Shown here: positions 35,600 through 45,991 of the stretch, one piece after another
Numbering within the stretch: position 1 is the stretch's first letter
Layout: the number at the start of each line of letters is the position of its first letter
Assembly: GCA_007922305.1 (NCBI GenBank)
Contig: ML677460.1
Coordinates: 1,088,509-1,152,508, forward strand
Direction of reading: 5' to 3'
Source: Dermatemys mawii
Lineage: Eukaryota; Chordata; Testudines; Dermatemydidae
Length of the DNA: 64,000 bases
Program-made: the position numbers and the translations under genes
The notes under the pieces: generated by a model
The model's database searches: none
Told to the model about the DNA's origin: nothing
What the model saw: only the letters and a program-made list of their open reading frames with translations

Positions 35600-35962
35600 C
35601 AAAGAGATGCAGTAAGATTCAGAGGAGGAATGTAAGGAAAGTTGCAGTGTAGTTTGGAGGCGCAGTCCATTCAGAGGTGCAGTGCCACGAGCTAGTGCAG
35701 TGCAGAGGTGGAATGCAGTGGAGAGTTTGCTGAAGAGTTGCAGTGTAGTTTTCAGGTGCAATGTCTGGAGAGGTGCAGTGCAGGGACACAATGCATGGCA
35801 AGGCAAAAAGCAGTGACTACTTGCAGTATAGTACAACGATGCAATACCTGGAGAGTTGCAGGGTAGGTTGGAGGTGCAGCACGCAGGTTTAATGCAGTGC
35901 AAAGGTGCAGTGTATGGAGGGGTGGAAAGCAGTGTGGAATTGCAGTGTAGCTCAGAGGGCCA
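35600..35962 (+). repeat. Degenerate GTGCAGTG array with higher-order period
   Basis: Dense copies of short 'GGTGCAGTG' words. A longer motif 'TTGCAGTGTAGTTT...AGGTGCA' recurs near 35642, 35737, 35821, 35855 and 35939, giving an irregular higher-order unit mostly of 84-95 bp. Confidence 0.65.
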
Positions 35963-37945
35963 TACATAGGTTGTCACGTACTCACTGTTTCTGGTGCTAG
36001 TTCAGCCCTGTTGCTGGGCGTGGGTAATGCCCCTCACGTCCCCTAGTGTTTATCCATTTCATTCCAACAGGGTTTTTCTAGCTGGGAGCTTGGCCTAAAG
36101 TTCAATGCCGTCCTTCCAAGAAAGGCAGTTCCGGGAATGGGAATTCATTGCTGTTTCCGTGGGGCCCCCGGGACATTGAACCCGAATGGAGGAATGAAGC
36201 AGCACTTCTTAGCTCGTGCTTCAGAACTGCAGGAAGCCATCTGCCCACCCCAACCCCCTCCATCTCCCTGTTTGAGAAGGGACTGTGACTGCAACCCAGG
36301 GTGCCCGAGATGGGGGGAGCAGCAGAGAGACAGGGCCCTGAGAAATGTCATTGGCTCCCATTTTCCAAGTCAAAGAACCCACGGGGAGGCCAGCCAGGAT
36401 GGTCAGTGCCTGATCCTACGCTGGGGTCTGAGTTCAGGTGTTGACCGGGGTCTTATCGAGTGGCCATTAGGACAGAGATGGGTTTGTCTGCCCCCTCTCC
36501 ACGCTGCAGTTCTTTGGCTGTTCCCTCTGCTCAGGGAAAGGGTCGTCCTTGTTTAAAGGCCTGTGGTTGAGTTTGGGGCACCCATCCCTTATAGACCCAG
36601 CCCCTGGGGGGGCAGGGACTGGGGAACTGAGCAGTGGGGAGGCGGGAGATCTGCCAGGAGACAGAGGGGAATGTTAGATCAGGTTGGATAATTGGGGGGA
36701 GAGGTCAAAAGGCACCAGCTTTCCCTACCCTTTCCCCCACCCCATTCACCAGGGTCTCCTTGGCTGGACAGCTGTAGACAAGGGGCCATACCTGCCTACA
36801 ACTCCCAGGAAGGAGGGAAGTGGGGGGCAAGGGCTTCCTCCTTAGAAGGGGAGGTGCAGCTCCCGGCAGACTGGGAGACCTGTGGCGGGAGGCAGAGATG
36901 TTAACCCCTCGCCTTCCATTTAAATCCTTGCGGGGCCTGGGAAGAAGCTTTGGCATCTTCTCAGTACCCAGCTGGCTCGGGGGTGGGGATGGGGTTTCTC
37001 GGGGGAGCATGGAGAGCTAGCACCTGAACCAGACCTGGCACCTTTGGGGCAGATTGTTTGCCTCCATGTCCAGGCCCAGGCTGGCCCATCCTCTTTTGCT
37101 CCCCTACCTCACAGCACCAGGTCTTGCCGTTGCCCTGGCTCAGAGATGGCCAGCTGTGTTTGTCACCCCTTCTACTCTGTGTGGGGAGAGGGGCCCTGCT
37201 GCAGGGAGGCTGAGACTCTGCGGTGCCAGGGGGTCAGGCAGCGCCAGCCTGCGGGGGACTCGTGGCAAAGCAGGCAGCCAGCTCGGGGCTAGCAATGAGT
37301 TCTCTGGGCTGGCCTGTGGGAGACCCACACTGGGTGGGTTCCTGCACCCCACGCTGGTCCAGTAGCATCCCCAACCAACTGTCCAGGCTTGCAGGGTGTG
37401 ATCCGGACCCGTGGAGTGTCCCGAAGGAGGGCACAGGTCAACATCCTCTACTCCCTCACCTCTCCAGCCCTCTGCTCGGTGTCTCTCTGGCTCTGGTTTG
37501 TTGCACTGCCCGGCATCCCACCACGGGCAAGGGCCCTGCATTCCCATTAACTGGGCTCTGCTGCCAGGCTTGCAGCCGGGGCCCTCCGTTCTTTGCAGCG
37601 CTGCAGTGGACATGGCTGGCCCTGGGTGGGAGTGTCTGGGCCTCGATCTCCAGCAGTGTGTCTCCCTCGACGCTGTTGAATGTTACTGACTCTCTCAGGA
37701 GCCAGCCCCTAGAAGAGTCTTGTACCCCCTGGGAGCAGCAGGAGAGGAGTGAGGATAAACATCTCCTGCACTGAACTCAGCTTCCTTCACGGGGGCAATG
37801 CAGAGCCCTCAAGAAAGGGACTAGGGGTCCATTTCCCCTGCACAGTCTCCCTGGGGCTCAGGGGTCCAGCCCACAGAGCAGCATGGAGACCACAGACCCT
37901 ATGAACCGGCCCACTGACTGACTAATGCCATCCGTTTCTTTGCAG

Positions 37946-38032
37946 AGACCATCAGCTACGTCGCCCCTCAGGAAGCTGGACATCCCAGTGCCCCACTGCG
38001 CAGGCTCCCCCTCCGACCAGCAACCTACTCAG
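37946..38032 (+). CDS. EMID1: EMID1 exon 4: linker after EMI domain
   Basis: This 87-nt exon completes a Glu codon (phase 1 in) and encodes TISYVAPQEAG, then LRRLPLRPATYS. It matches the short basic linker between the EMI domain and the coiled-coil segment of EMID1. It has no cysteine. The acceptor is TTTCTTTGCAG, the donor GTGGGT, and it leaves phase 1. The AG inside the first codon (37947) is a competing acceptor but would break the frame. Identity rests on frame continuity and on the LRPxxxSG pattern leading into the CLNC of exon 5. Confidence 0.88.
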
Positions 38033-39194
38033 GTGGGTCTGGAGGGAAGGTGTCACCTTTCTTTGGCTGGAGATTGCGGTGTGCTAGAAACCCTGCCTCT
38101 CTCCTCCCCTCAAACCCATACTGCCCTTGCCCCTGCTCTGACCTATTTCAGGGGCAGGGAGAGGGCAGAGAGCGGCAGTGGGAAAAGAGAACGGTAGACA
38201 GAGAGGGAAAGAGGGAAGCCAGGCACTGGCAGAGCCGAATTGACACAGGGGCTTTAGGGGCTGCCCCAGGCTAAGGGGGGCCCTGGCGCAGCAGAGCTCA
38301 GGCAGTCTGCTGGCATGTCTCTGCTGCCTCTGGAGTGGGGGAGGCGGATCCATGCACTGGGGCCCCCAGCACCTTCCCCACAGCTCCCATTGGCCAGGAG
38401 ATGACAGTGCATGGCTCTGGAGCATGTGACCCTACAGTAAGCAGGAGATGGCAGCAGGCACTGAAAGGAACTTAATTTCCCTTTCTGCCTTGGTGCCGGC
38501 TTTAGTTGTTTGCCTGAGGTGTGGGCCTGGCTATTGACAAGGAACCCTTGGCTTCCTAATCCCCCCGGAGAGCTTTGCTGATTCAAGTCACTGAGCTCGG
38601 GAATGCTGACCCGTGAGGTGGGCCGTTTCTCCGGGTCCTGAATTGCTCATGAACCCATCATACGTTCCACAACTGGGCTTGTTGTGTGACAGGACCTGAC
38701 AAGGGTGCACGAGAGTGTACTTTTACCTGTATGTCGCTCGCGAGCTCTTGGGGCACGTGTCAGCTGGAGCCATCAGTCATGGCCAGGACACCCGTGTCCC
38801 CTGGTGTTCACTTACTGGGGGAGGGTCATTCGTAGCATCAGGTCTTGGCCCACATTGGCGTTTTATTACTGGCTTTCCACAAACGTTTCACCGTATTTGC
38901 TCTTTCAGCAAACACAGCTGCTGGAAAATGACCCCTCCCCTTATATTCCTAAACCCAACAGACTGGAAAAACCAAAAATAATCAATAAATCCAAGCCAAA
39001 ATTCCAGACCCAAGCCGAGTGCTGACCCCAATAAAGAGGACCGGCTGCTAGGGATTTTAGGGTGCTCAGATAATATATGATGAGGAAGAGCAGATCTCTG
39101 GTCCCTCCTCCTGCTGTGTCTTGGAGGGAAGCCTGGCTTGTTAATGGGTGCTAGTACTGTGTCTTCCCAATGCAGCTGCCCTGCTGCCATCCTA

Positions 39195-39314
39195 GGGTGA
39201 CCAGATGTCCCAGTTTTATAGGGACAATCCTGATTTTGGGGTCTTTTTCTTATATAGTCTCTTATTACCCCCCATCCCCTGTCCCGATTTTTCACACTTG
39301 CTCTCTGGTCACCC
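39195..39314 (+). mobile_element. TA-flanked MITE, copy 2
   Basis: 120 bp with ends GGGTGACCAGATG and CTCTGGTCACCC, a near-perfect terminal inverted repeat, flanked on both sides by TA (39193-39194, 39315-39316). The TA duplication fits Tc1/mariner-type insertion. Related to the copy at 18579. Confidence 0.85.
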
Positions 39315-39365
39315 TATTCCATCCCCACAATGGCTGTCTGCTCCACACTGCAAATGACTTCAGGT

Positions 39366-39822
39366 CAGGGGAAGGGATAGCTCAGTGGCTTGAGCATTGG
39401 CCTGCTAAACCCAGGCTTGTGAGTTCAATTCTTGAGGGGAGCATTTAGGGATATGGGGCAAAAAATCTGTTGGATGATTTAGTTGTGTATTAGTTCTGCT
39501 TTGAGCAGGGGGTTAGACTAGATCAGTGGTTCTCAAATCAGGGGGTTGCTGGCTGCTTCCAGGGGGGTTGTGAGCTCCTGGCGCGGCTGGCATGCTGCTG
39601 AACTGATTCCTTCTGCATTCAGTGGCTTTTCTGTGGACATGCCGCACGCTTCAAAGTGTCCGCCGAAAAGCTGCTGAATGCGGAAGGAATCAATTCGGTG
39701 GACATACAAGGGTCGCACCGCTAGGCTGGAGAAGAAAAATGGGTCACGGTTCTACAAAGTTTGAGAACTGCCGGACTAGATGATCTCCTGAGGTCCCTTC
39801 CAACCGTGATATTCTGAAATGT
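39366..39822 (+). mobile_element. tRNA-derived SINE (Cry I-like), split
   Basis: The tRNA-like head has an A-box-like GATAGCTCAGTGGCTTGAGC and a B-box-like GAGTTCAATTC. It is followed by 'AGCATTTAGGGATATGGGGC' and a CR1-like tail that resumes after a nested insertion, 'GATGATCTCCTGAGGTCCCT', ending 'GTGATATTCTG'. Such SINEs are transcribed by RNA polymerase III and presumed to be retroposed by CR1. The body is interrupted at 39524-39773 by a hAT element. Confidence 0.88.
39524..39773. mobile_element. hAT MITE nested in the SINE
   Basis: 250 bp, left end CAGTGGTTCTCAAATC and right end AAGTTTGAGAACTGCCG. The 8-bp target duplication GACTAGAT is perfect (39516-39523 and 39774-39781), and the flanks rejoin as an uninterrupted SINE tail. 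The interior is a long imperfect hairpin: 39604-39631 pairs with 39665-39692. Confidence 0.93.
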
Positions 39823-40894
39823 CCCCCCTGCCAATTTCTGCCAGGGGCAGACTAGGGCTGGATACAGATAAGGGGGACCTGCCTGGGAAAGGCACCTAGT
39901 GTTCCCGCTGAGCCCTCTAGGGGGCGCCCAGAGCTGTGAAGAGAGCCAGGCACTGCAGCACAGCTCTGCCAAGGGGGTGTGGGGATCCCTCGGAGACCTG
40001 TTCCCTTCCTCAGCCTCAATTATCTGCTCAGCAGTAGGTGTCTGGAGCCCGCTCCACTCCGCACTGTGCCTACAGCGAGCAGGCAATGGGGGGAAGGAGC
40101 TGTGAGGGGGCTGGGAAGTGCTGGCTTAGAGCAGGTGTGGGAGGCACAGAGGCAGTGGGAACGAGACCAGAGGCAACACTTGCCCCCCAACATTTAAATT
40201 GTGCCTCCCACCCCACCATCAAGAGTGACAGCTCATTTCTGCTTCTTCTCAGACCTCAGCTGGTCGGTACAGCACTGGGTTGATCAGAAGGGTCAGTTAA
40301 GCACCCACAAGCTCAGATGCTTTCCAAGGTTTGGAAAATTGTGGGAATTCGGATTCCCGTGCGTGCGAGTGAGTGCTGGAGTGACCCCACCTGGGTCGAT
40401 TGGTCAGTCATGGTCACACTCTCTAGCTATCATATTTAGAAGGTGCCTGTCATCTCAGTCTTTGGTATATTTCCTGTACTTCCTGCATTTGCTTGCATTG
40501 GAAATCCTGTGCCAGCAGCCTGCCTCATGGTAACTGAGCACCTTCCAATGCTGATGGCATCCAGGGGAAGTAAAGGGGCATGCGTGGGCAATGAGCTGAC
40601 CATGTCGAGGCTTGAAGAAAGGCCCATGTCAGGTCTGGCTGGGAAGGCCCAGGGGTTGGTTGCTATTTGCCCAGCCCTGGTCCAGAACCAGCTTTAGATC
40701 ATAACATCTCTATCGCTCACCATTTCTGTGAAATCGGGTAAAGGACCATTCCCAAGGCCCTGCTGCGTAACCCTTGTAAATCCTTCTAGCCTGGGCTAAA
40801 GCCCCCAAGACCAAGAGCCCGAGGCCTTGCCCACGCTGGCCATTTGCTCCAATGACAGCCACTGGGGTCATAGGTAACGTGTAGCAACTTCCCC

Positions 40895-41100
40895 ACGATG
40901 CTCAACCCCTCTCTGCCCCCGGCCCTGCCCCACTCCACCCCTTCCATGCAGCCCCGCCCCTGCCCTGCCTCTTCCCACCCCTGCCCTGACTCCCTTCGAA
41001 CCCCTTCCCCAAAGTCCCTGCCCCAGCTCTGCCCCTCCCTGCCCCATTCCCACCCCTTCCCCAAATCCCTGCCACAGCCCCCCTTTCACCCCTGAGGGTG
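40895..41100 (+). repeat. C-rich low-complexity sequence
   Basis: Repetition of 'CCCCTGCCC' and 'CCCCTTCCCCAAA' words without a fixed period. Probably the inner part of the dispersed repeat that the LTR at 41245 interrupts. Confidence 0.55.
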
Positions 41101-41244
41101 CCACATTCCTGCTCCTCCCAGTCCCCAGCTGGGGGGAAATTCTGGGAGGTAGGTGGAGGAGAAGGAACGCAGTGCGGTTGGGGAGTGGGGGAGGAGGTGG
41201 GTCGGGGGTGGTGAGGGGAGCTTGGCTGCCAGTGAGTGCAGAGT

Positions 41245-42406
41245 GTGATGTTGCTCTCTATATGATTTTATGAAAATAGGCTGATGAGTGTGAATATAAT
41301 GTAACTAAAATATGCTTCATGCAAAAGGTCTCTTGTAAGGTCTCATTACAAAGCTTATAATCTACTGAGTGTGGTCATCCTATTTGTATAAATGTATCAC
41401 TCTTGTATCCGAAACTTGAAATGTGAAATAAAACTGGGGGGGGGTGGCTATTGTAATTATGCAAAGTGTGGCCATTAATGGTGGTTTGGAATCTTGATGG
41501 CTCCAGGACAATTGACTGTGGATGGCTCTGTTTGCGGGCAGGCCGTCCTGTGAGTCAGGCTGGGAGGAAGGAAGGCTTGGGGGGTCACACAGGACATGTG
41601 GCCATGTCACCTGGTACTGAAATCCATCTTAAACTTTGTGCTTTTCCATTTAGAAGGGGGCGGGTGGGGACCCAGAGAGGGACAAAAGATTCCCACCTTG
41701 TGCCAAAGCCATATAAGGGGGTGGAACAGAACAAAGGGGGCAGCAATCATGAGAAATCCCCTAGGTACCACCTGAGCTGGAACAAGGGCTATACCAGGGG
41801 AAAGGATTGTGCCCAAACTAGGAAGGTGTCCAGTCTGTGATAGAAGCTTTATTGAAACATCTCTGAGGGTGAGATTTTATCTGTATTCAGTTTTATTACT
41901 GTATTAGAGGTAGATTTGCGCGTTCAGTTTTATTTTATTTGGTAATTTGCTTTGTTCTGTCTGTCACTACTTGGAACCACTTAAATCCTACTTCCTGTAT
42001 TTAATAAAATCACTTTTTACTTATTAATTAACCCGGAGTATGTATTAATACCTGGGGAGGCAAACAGCTGTCTATCAGTGTTATAGAGGGTGAACAATCT
42101 ATGAGATTACCCTGTATAAATCTTATACGGGTTAAAATGGATTTATTTGGAGCTTGGACCCCATTGGGAGTTGAGCATCTGAGTGTTAAAGGCAGGAACA
42201 TTTCTTAACCGGTTTTCAATTAAGCCTACAGCTGTTAGGGGATGTGGTTCAGACCTGGGTCTGGGTTTGCAGCAGGCAGCGGGTCTGGCTCAAACCAGGC
42301 AGGACTCTGGAGTACCAAACTGGCAGGGCAAGGAAGCAGGGGCAGAAGTAGTCTTGGCCCATCAGTTGGCAGCCCCAAGGGGGTTTCTGTGATCCAACCC
42401 GTCACA
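41245..42406 (+). mobile_element. Solo LTR, copy 2 (well preserved)
   Basis: 1162 bp beginning TGTGATGTTGC and ending CCCGTCACA, i.e. TG...CA with a TGTGA/TCACA inverted end. Flanking CAGAG (41240-41244) and TAGAG (42407-42411) are a 5-bp duplication with one mismatch. Inside are a TATA-like CATATAAGGGGGTGG (about 41709) and a poly(A) signal TTAATAAAATCAC (about 42000), the order expected of an LTR. No primer-binding site or coding sequence adjoins it. Same orientation as copy 1 at 18758. Confidence 0.85.
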
Positions 42407-42490
42407 TAGAGCACCCACTAATTTTTCCCCGTGGGTGCTCCAGCCCCTGAGCACCCAGAGAGTCGGCGCCTCTGACTGGGGTAGCTGGGA
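42407..42490 (+). repeat. Right part of repeat split by the LTR
   Basis: 'AGCACCCACTAATTTTTCCC' then 'GTGGGTGCTCCAGCCCCTGA' and 'GAGTCGGCGCC' are the end of a dispersed turtle repeat. Its left part ('GAGCTTGGCTGCCAGTGAGT') appears to sit just before the LTR. The assignment uses remembered repeat sequence. Confidence 0.5.
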
Positions 42491-43126
42491 GGTGCAGATC
42501 GAGGCTGAACTGTGTTCCCCAATGGCTGGAACTGGGGCAGGCCCCCAGGATAGGCATCGTCTCTGCTGTGGGACTGCCAGGCTTGCACCTGTCTTACACC
42601 ACGGCAGGGTTCTTACTCTTCAGGGTGAGTCCTGCCTGGAAGTGAGTTCTGGTCTCCCCCGATCAGGTGGGGTCTCCTGGGATGAGAATTAGGACCCCCT
42701 GGGGGAGGAGAATGGGGATGACAAAGAGTGTCTGGGCCTGACTTGTTTGGGGCTTCCCTGTCCTGGAGCCAGGTTATGGGTCCCACCACAGCCAGGATTG
42801 AACTGGGACCTCCAGAGCGAAAAGCATGAGCTGCTGAAGCTCTGGGTGTGGGGCTGTAGCAGACGCCTGGCCGCTGCAGGCTGGGCACAGAGTTGGCCTA
42901 GCACACACGTGCCAGTGGGTTAAGCCAGCACCTGGCATGCAGCCTACACCTAGGCTGCCCAGGGAACGTTTGGCGCAGAATGTTATGAGCCCACGTCCAT
43001 AATCCCTGTACCCCACTCTTCCCCTCCTCTTTATTTCCTCCCCCGTCTCTCTCTCCGCCCCTCCGTCCTGGCCTCAGATTTCTCCCCAGTCCCTTTTACT
43101 CGCTGTTCTTTCGGTTGATTTCCCAG

Positions 43127-43188
43127 GGTGTTTGAACTGCAGCAAAGTGGGGGAACTGACAGCGCGTCTCAACAGCCTGGAAGCCAAG
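43127..43188 (+). CDS. EMID1: EMID1 exon 5: CxxC and coiled-coil start
   Basis: This 62-nt exon completes a Gly codon and encodes CLNCSKVGELTARLNSLEAK. The CLNC pair is well placed for inter-chain disulfides, and NCS is a potential N-glycosylation site, although Cys at X is a poor context. Val and Leu fall in an a/d heptad that continues into exon 6. A short trimerising coiled coil before the collagen block is the arrangement expected of this family. The acceptor is TTGATTTCCCAG and the donor GTCAGT; it leaves phase 0. Confidence 0.93.
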
Positions 43189-43789
43189 GTCAGTGTCTCT
43201 GTGGCAGAGGGTTGGAGGCGGGACATCAGCACAGGATCAGGGAGCACGGGGGAACCAGCGTGACCTTCTCACCTCAGAACTTTGCGTCTCGCGGAGGTTG
43301 GGATCAATGTTGAGCCTGGCGTTTACCCCTGGATCCCAGTGAAATCTCATGGAAATGTAGAAGGAGGTTGGCTAGTCCAGCCCCTGACATTCTGTGTCAC
43401 ACTTGGAGCGGGGCTGCCAGCGTGTTCAGTTTAAACAATTGCCTGTCTGTTTTCATCAACATTTTGTGCTATCTTTTTTTTATTGTTGTTTGTTATTCAT
43501 TTCCCCTTCCTTTTTTTTTATCTTGTTCCTACTGGAGAAGTTCTTCTTTCTTTTTCTGCCCAGAAGTGCAATTCCTGGGGCCCATTCCTTCGTCCTGCAA
43601 TTCCTGCTTTACCCTTTGAAATGAAAAGAACTTCAACATTTCAAAAGGCTGGGGCAAAATTGCATTTGTTTTGTTTTCAGCCAGCTGTGCCAATGCCAAG
43701 AGCAGACAGATGTCTCTCTGTAGTACTGACACAACTCCCATTATAGAGAGCACCCCAGAAGCAGCAGTGTATTTATCCTCATATCCCCT

Positions 43790-43940
43790 GAGGGAGGAAG
43801 GACAGCACTATTTCCCCTCATTTTTACAAAGACGCTAAGTGACTTGCCCAAGGTCAACAGGAAGTCTGTGGCAGAGTGGGGAATTGTACCTGGGTCTCCT
43901 GAGTCCTGGACTTAGCCACTGGACCACCCAGACTTTCTCC
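43790..43940 (-). repeat. MIR-like SINE, reverse orientation
   Basis: 'AAGTGACTTGCCCAAGGTCA' at about 43838, then 'CTGGGTCTCCTGAGTCCTGG' and 'TAGCCACTGGACCACCCAG': reverse MIR core. Confidence 0.65.
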
Positions 43941-44154
43941 ATAGACATGCACTGTATGTAGCAGGAGGTCAGTCCCCAATAGATAATCTATTTCCGTCCC
44001 ACAGGAATTACAATTCTAAAGCACTCACAGAAGTTGCATAGGACAAGACAGAGCATAGCCAGGGTGTGGCATGGCTGTTCAGAGGCTGAGTGCTTTATGA
44101 ACCGGGGGGATTTTAACGGTGACCTGTCAGGTTGCTGTAAGCATTTAGGGGAGG

Positions 44155-44260
44155 ACAGATGGTCTTGTGGTTTTTAAACCATGGGACACCGAACTCCTGG
44201 GTTCTGTTCACAACTCTGCCACTCAGGCAAATGTGGGCGAGTTACTTGTGCCAATGCTGT
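44155..44260 (+). repeat. MIR-like SINE fragment
   Basis: 'GAACTCCTGGGTTCTGTTCA' followed by 'CAACTCTGCCACTCAGGCAA' and 'GGCGAGTTACTTG': forward MIR 5'/core portion. Confidence 0.55.
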
Positions 44261-44785
44261 GGAGCCCCAGCACCTGAGACACACACAGCTAACAGGCCCT
44301 GCAGGCTGGACTGGCCTGACAGGGGAGGGGATGAGAGGTGAATCTGGTGCCTGGTTTCTGTCCCTGTGTGATATGAATTGTCTCCAGCTGGGGTGACACT
44401 AGGCCCTAGGGTGTGTTCCCTAGGAGATGACGTTCCGGGGATGGACAGTCTGAGGGCTCCAGGAGAAGTGTCACCGGTCGGCCTGGGGCCCTGAGCAATG
44501 TGCTGGTGAGGTTCTGTTGTGATCGCATCACCTATCAGGGCTCAATGTCATAGGGAGGCTTGTGTATTAGGGGTTTGGGCTACTAGGTTAAACCACTATG
44601 TGCTTTAACCTTGGCTCTGCTTTAGACCTGGCATCAGAAATAGAGAACCCCAGAACTCACAGGTAAGAGATTAGCAGGTGCTCCAGGCCATGGGAGTGGA
44701 CACACACCATCTAAAGGCCCCAGTCACTATGTCCTAGGAAGAGTCCCTATGGCTCTGACCAGGACTGTGGCACAAGGAAATAGAT

Positions 44786-45653
44786 CCGGGGTCGGCAGCC
44801 TTTCAGAAGTGGTGGGCCAAGTCTTCACTTATTCACTCTAATTTAAGGTTTTGCGTGCTAGTCATACATTTAATGTTTTTAGAAGGTCTCTCCCTATGTC
44901 TATAATATAGAACTAAACTAGTGGTATATGTAAAGTAAACAAGGTTTTCAAAATGTTTAAGAAGCTTCATTTAAAATTGAATTAAAATGCAGATCTTAGC
45001 AGTTCAGTGTGATCCTTTCCCTTGCTTTTCCTTGCTGAGTTTTCCAATGTCTGGCACATATTTGGATACTTTAAACTGCACACAGGCTTCTGAGTGATCA
45101 GTTGTTAACTGGCTCTGAGAGGGATAGAGGACAGAGTCCATGTGTGAAAATACCTATTCATGCAGATATGCGGATCCAAATGCTGAAAGGATTGCAAACA
45201 CAATTTTCTTGAAACAGTTAAATTTCACTGGCAGGGACGTCCAGCAGGTCAGAAGAGAGGCCCCGTGATCTGTGCTTTTTAACTGAATGAGCAGGGATCC
45301 CAGCTGGCAAGATCCAAGTGGTTGGAGCTCCCAGACTGTCATTGGGCTGAATGGAGCCGGCGGCCAGGACCCCAGACGTAGGGTTCCGTCCGCTGGCTCC
45401 TGCCAGCAAGGGTCCCAAACACTGGCCCTGCTCAGCCTGCTGCCGGGCCTGGGGTTCCATCCGCTGGCTCCAGCCAGCCTGGGTCCCAGCCACCGGCCCT
45501 GCTCAGCCTGCTGCCGGCCTGGAGTTCCGTTCACCCAGGTCGTCAGCAGGCCGAGCGGGGCAGGCAGCCGGACCCCTGGCTGGCATCAGAGTGCCACTAA
45601 AAATCAGCTCACGTGCCGCCTTTGGCACACGTGTCGCAGGTTGCCCACCGCTG
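44786..45653 (+). mobile_element. hAT-like element, family B copy 1
   Basis: 868 bp with left end CCGGGGTCGGCAGCC and right end GGTTGCCCACCGCTG. Flanking 8-mers AAATAGAT (44778-44785) and AAATAGAG (45654-45661) differ at one base. An AT-rich left part ('CTTCATTTAAAATTGAATTA') leads to a GC-rich right part with about two 66-bp tandem units (about 45385-45530, 'GCTCAGCCTGCTGCCGG'). No transposase frame. The inverted relative is at 59528. Confidence 0.88.
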
Positions 45654-45991
45654 AAATAGAGACTGTTCCCAAGCACCCAGCCCAGGTTTTCCATAAGACC
45701 CTTTGCACACCTGGGGCTTTTCTCCATGCAAGTTAGCACTGATTTAAGGTGCAGGAGGCTGTGTGGACACACTGACCTGGGTTAACCCCACTTCTCGAGT
45801 GCAGTTGTTACTTGAATAGCTGCAGCATTCAGTGTCCAGCTAGGTAGGTGTGTCCGAGCACTGTCTCCTTGCAAATGCAACAGGACCATATGCCCTGTCC
45901 TTACAATGGAGAAGGGCGCTGTGTCCCCCCGGACTCTGTTCACAGATGCAGGGGCAAGCTCATTAATGAGACCAGAGTAGTCAGTTATGGG

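Larger units (their letters stand above)
21701..37945 (+). other. EMID1 intron 3 (~16.2 kb, repeat-rich)
   Basis: The largest intron visible. It holds a degenerate minisatellite, a small MITE, a CR1-like fragment, a GAAA microsatellite, a 33-bp minisatellite, two related hAT elements, a CR1 tail, an unclassified DNA element, several MIR-like pieces and a 400-N assembly gap, each listed separately. No additional exon is recognised in the remaining sequence, including about 22.5-23.1, 25.7-26.5, 31.2-33.7 and 36.0-37.9 kb. Confidence 0.8.
38033..43126 (+). other. EMID1 intron 4 (~5.1 kb)
   Basis: Contains a TA-flanked MITE, a SINE split by a hAT insertion, C-rich low-complexity sequence and the second solo LTR, listed separately. 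The part at 38210-38420 ('GGGGCTGCCCCAGGCTAAGG') has the look of a dispersed repeat but is not assigned. No further exon is seen at 39.83-40.88 or 42.5-43.1 kb. Confidence 0.8.

Noticed and set aside
35600..35962. CRISPR-like repeat array
   Set aside because: Repeats are diverged, spacers are not unique and lengths are irregular; this is a vertebrate minisatellite.
18758..42406. A full provirus with paired LTRs
   Set aside because: The 21 kb between the LTRs contains host EMID1 exons and unrelated repeats; there is no primer-binding site or gag/pol sequence. Two separate solo LTRs fit better.
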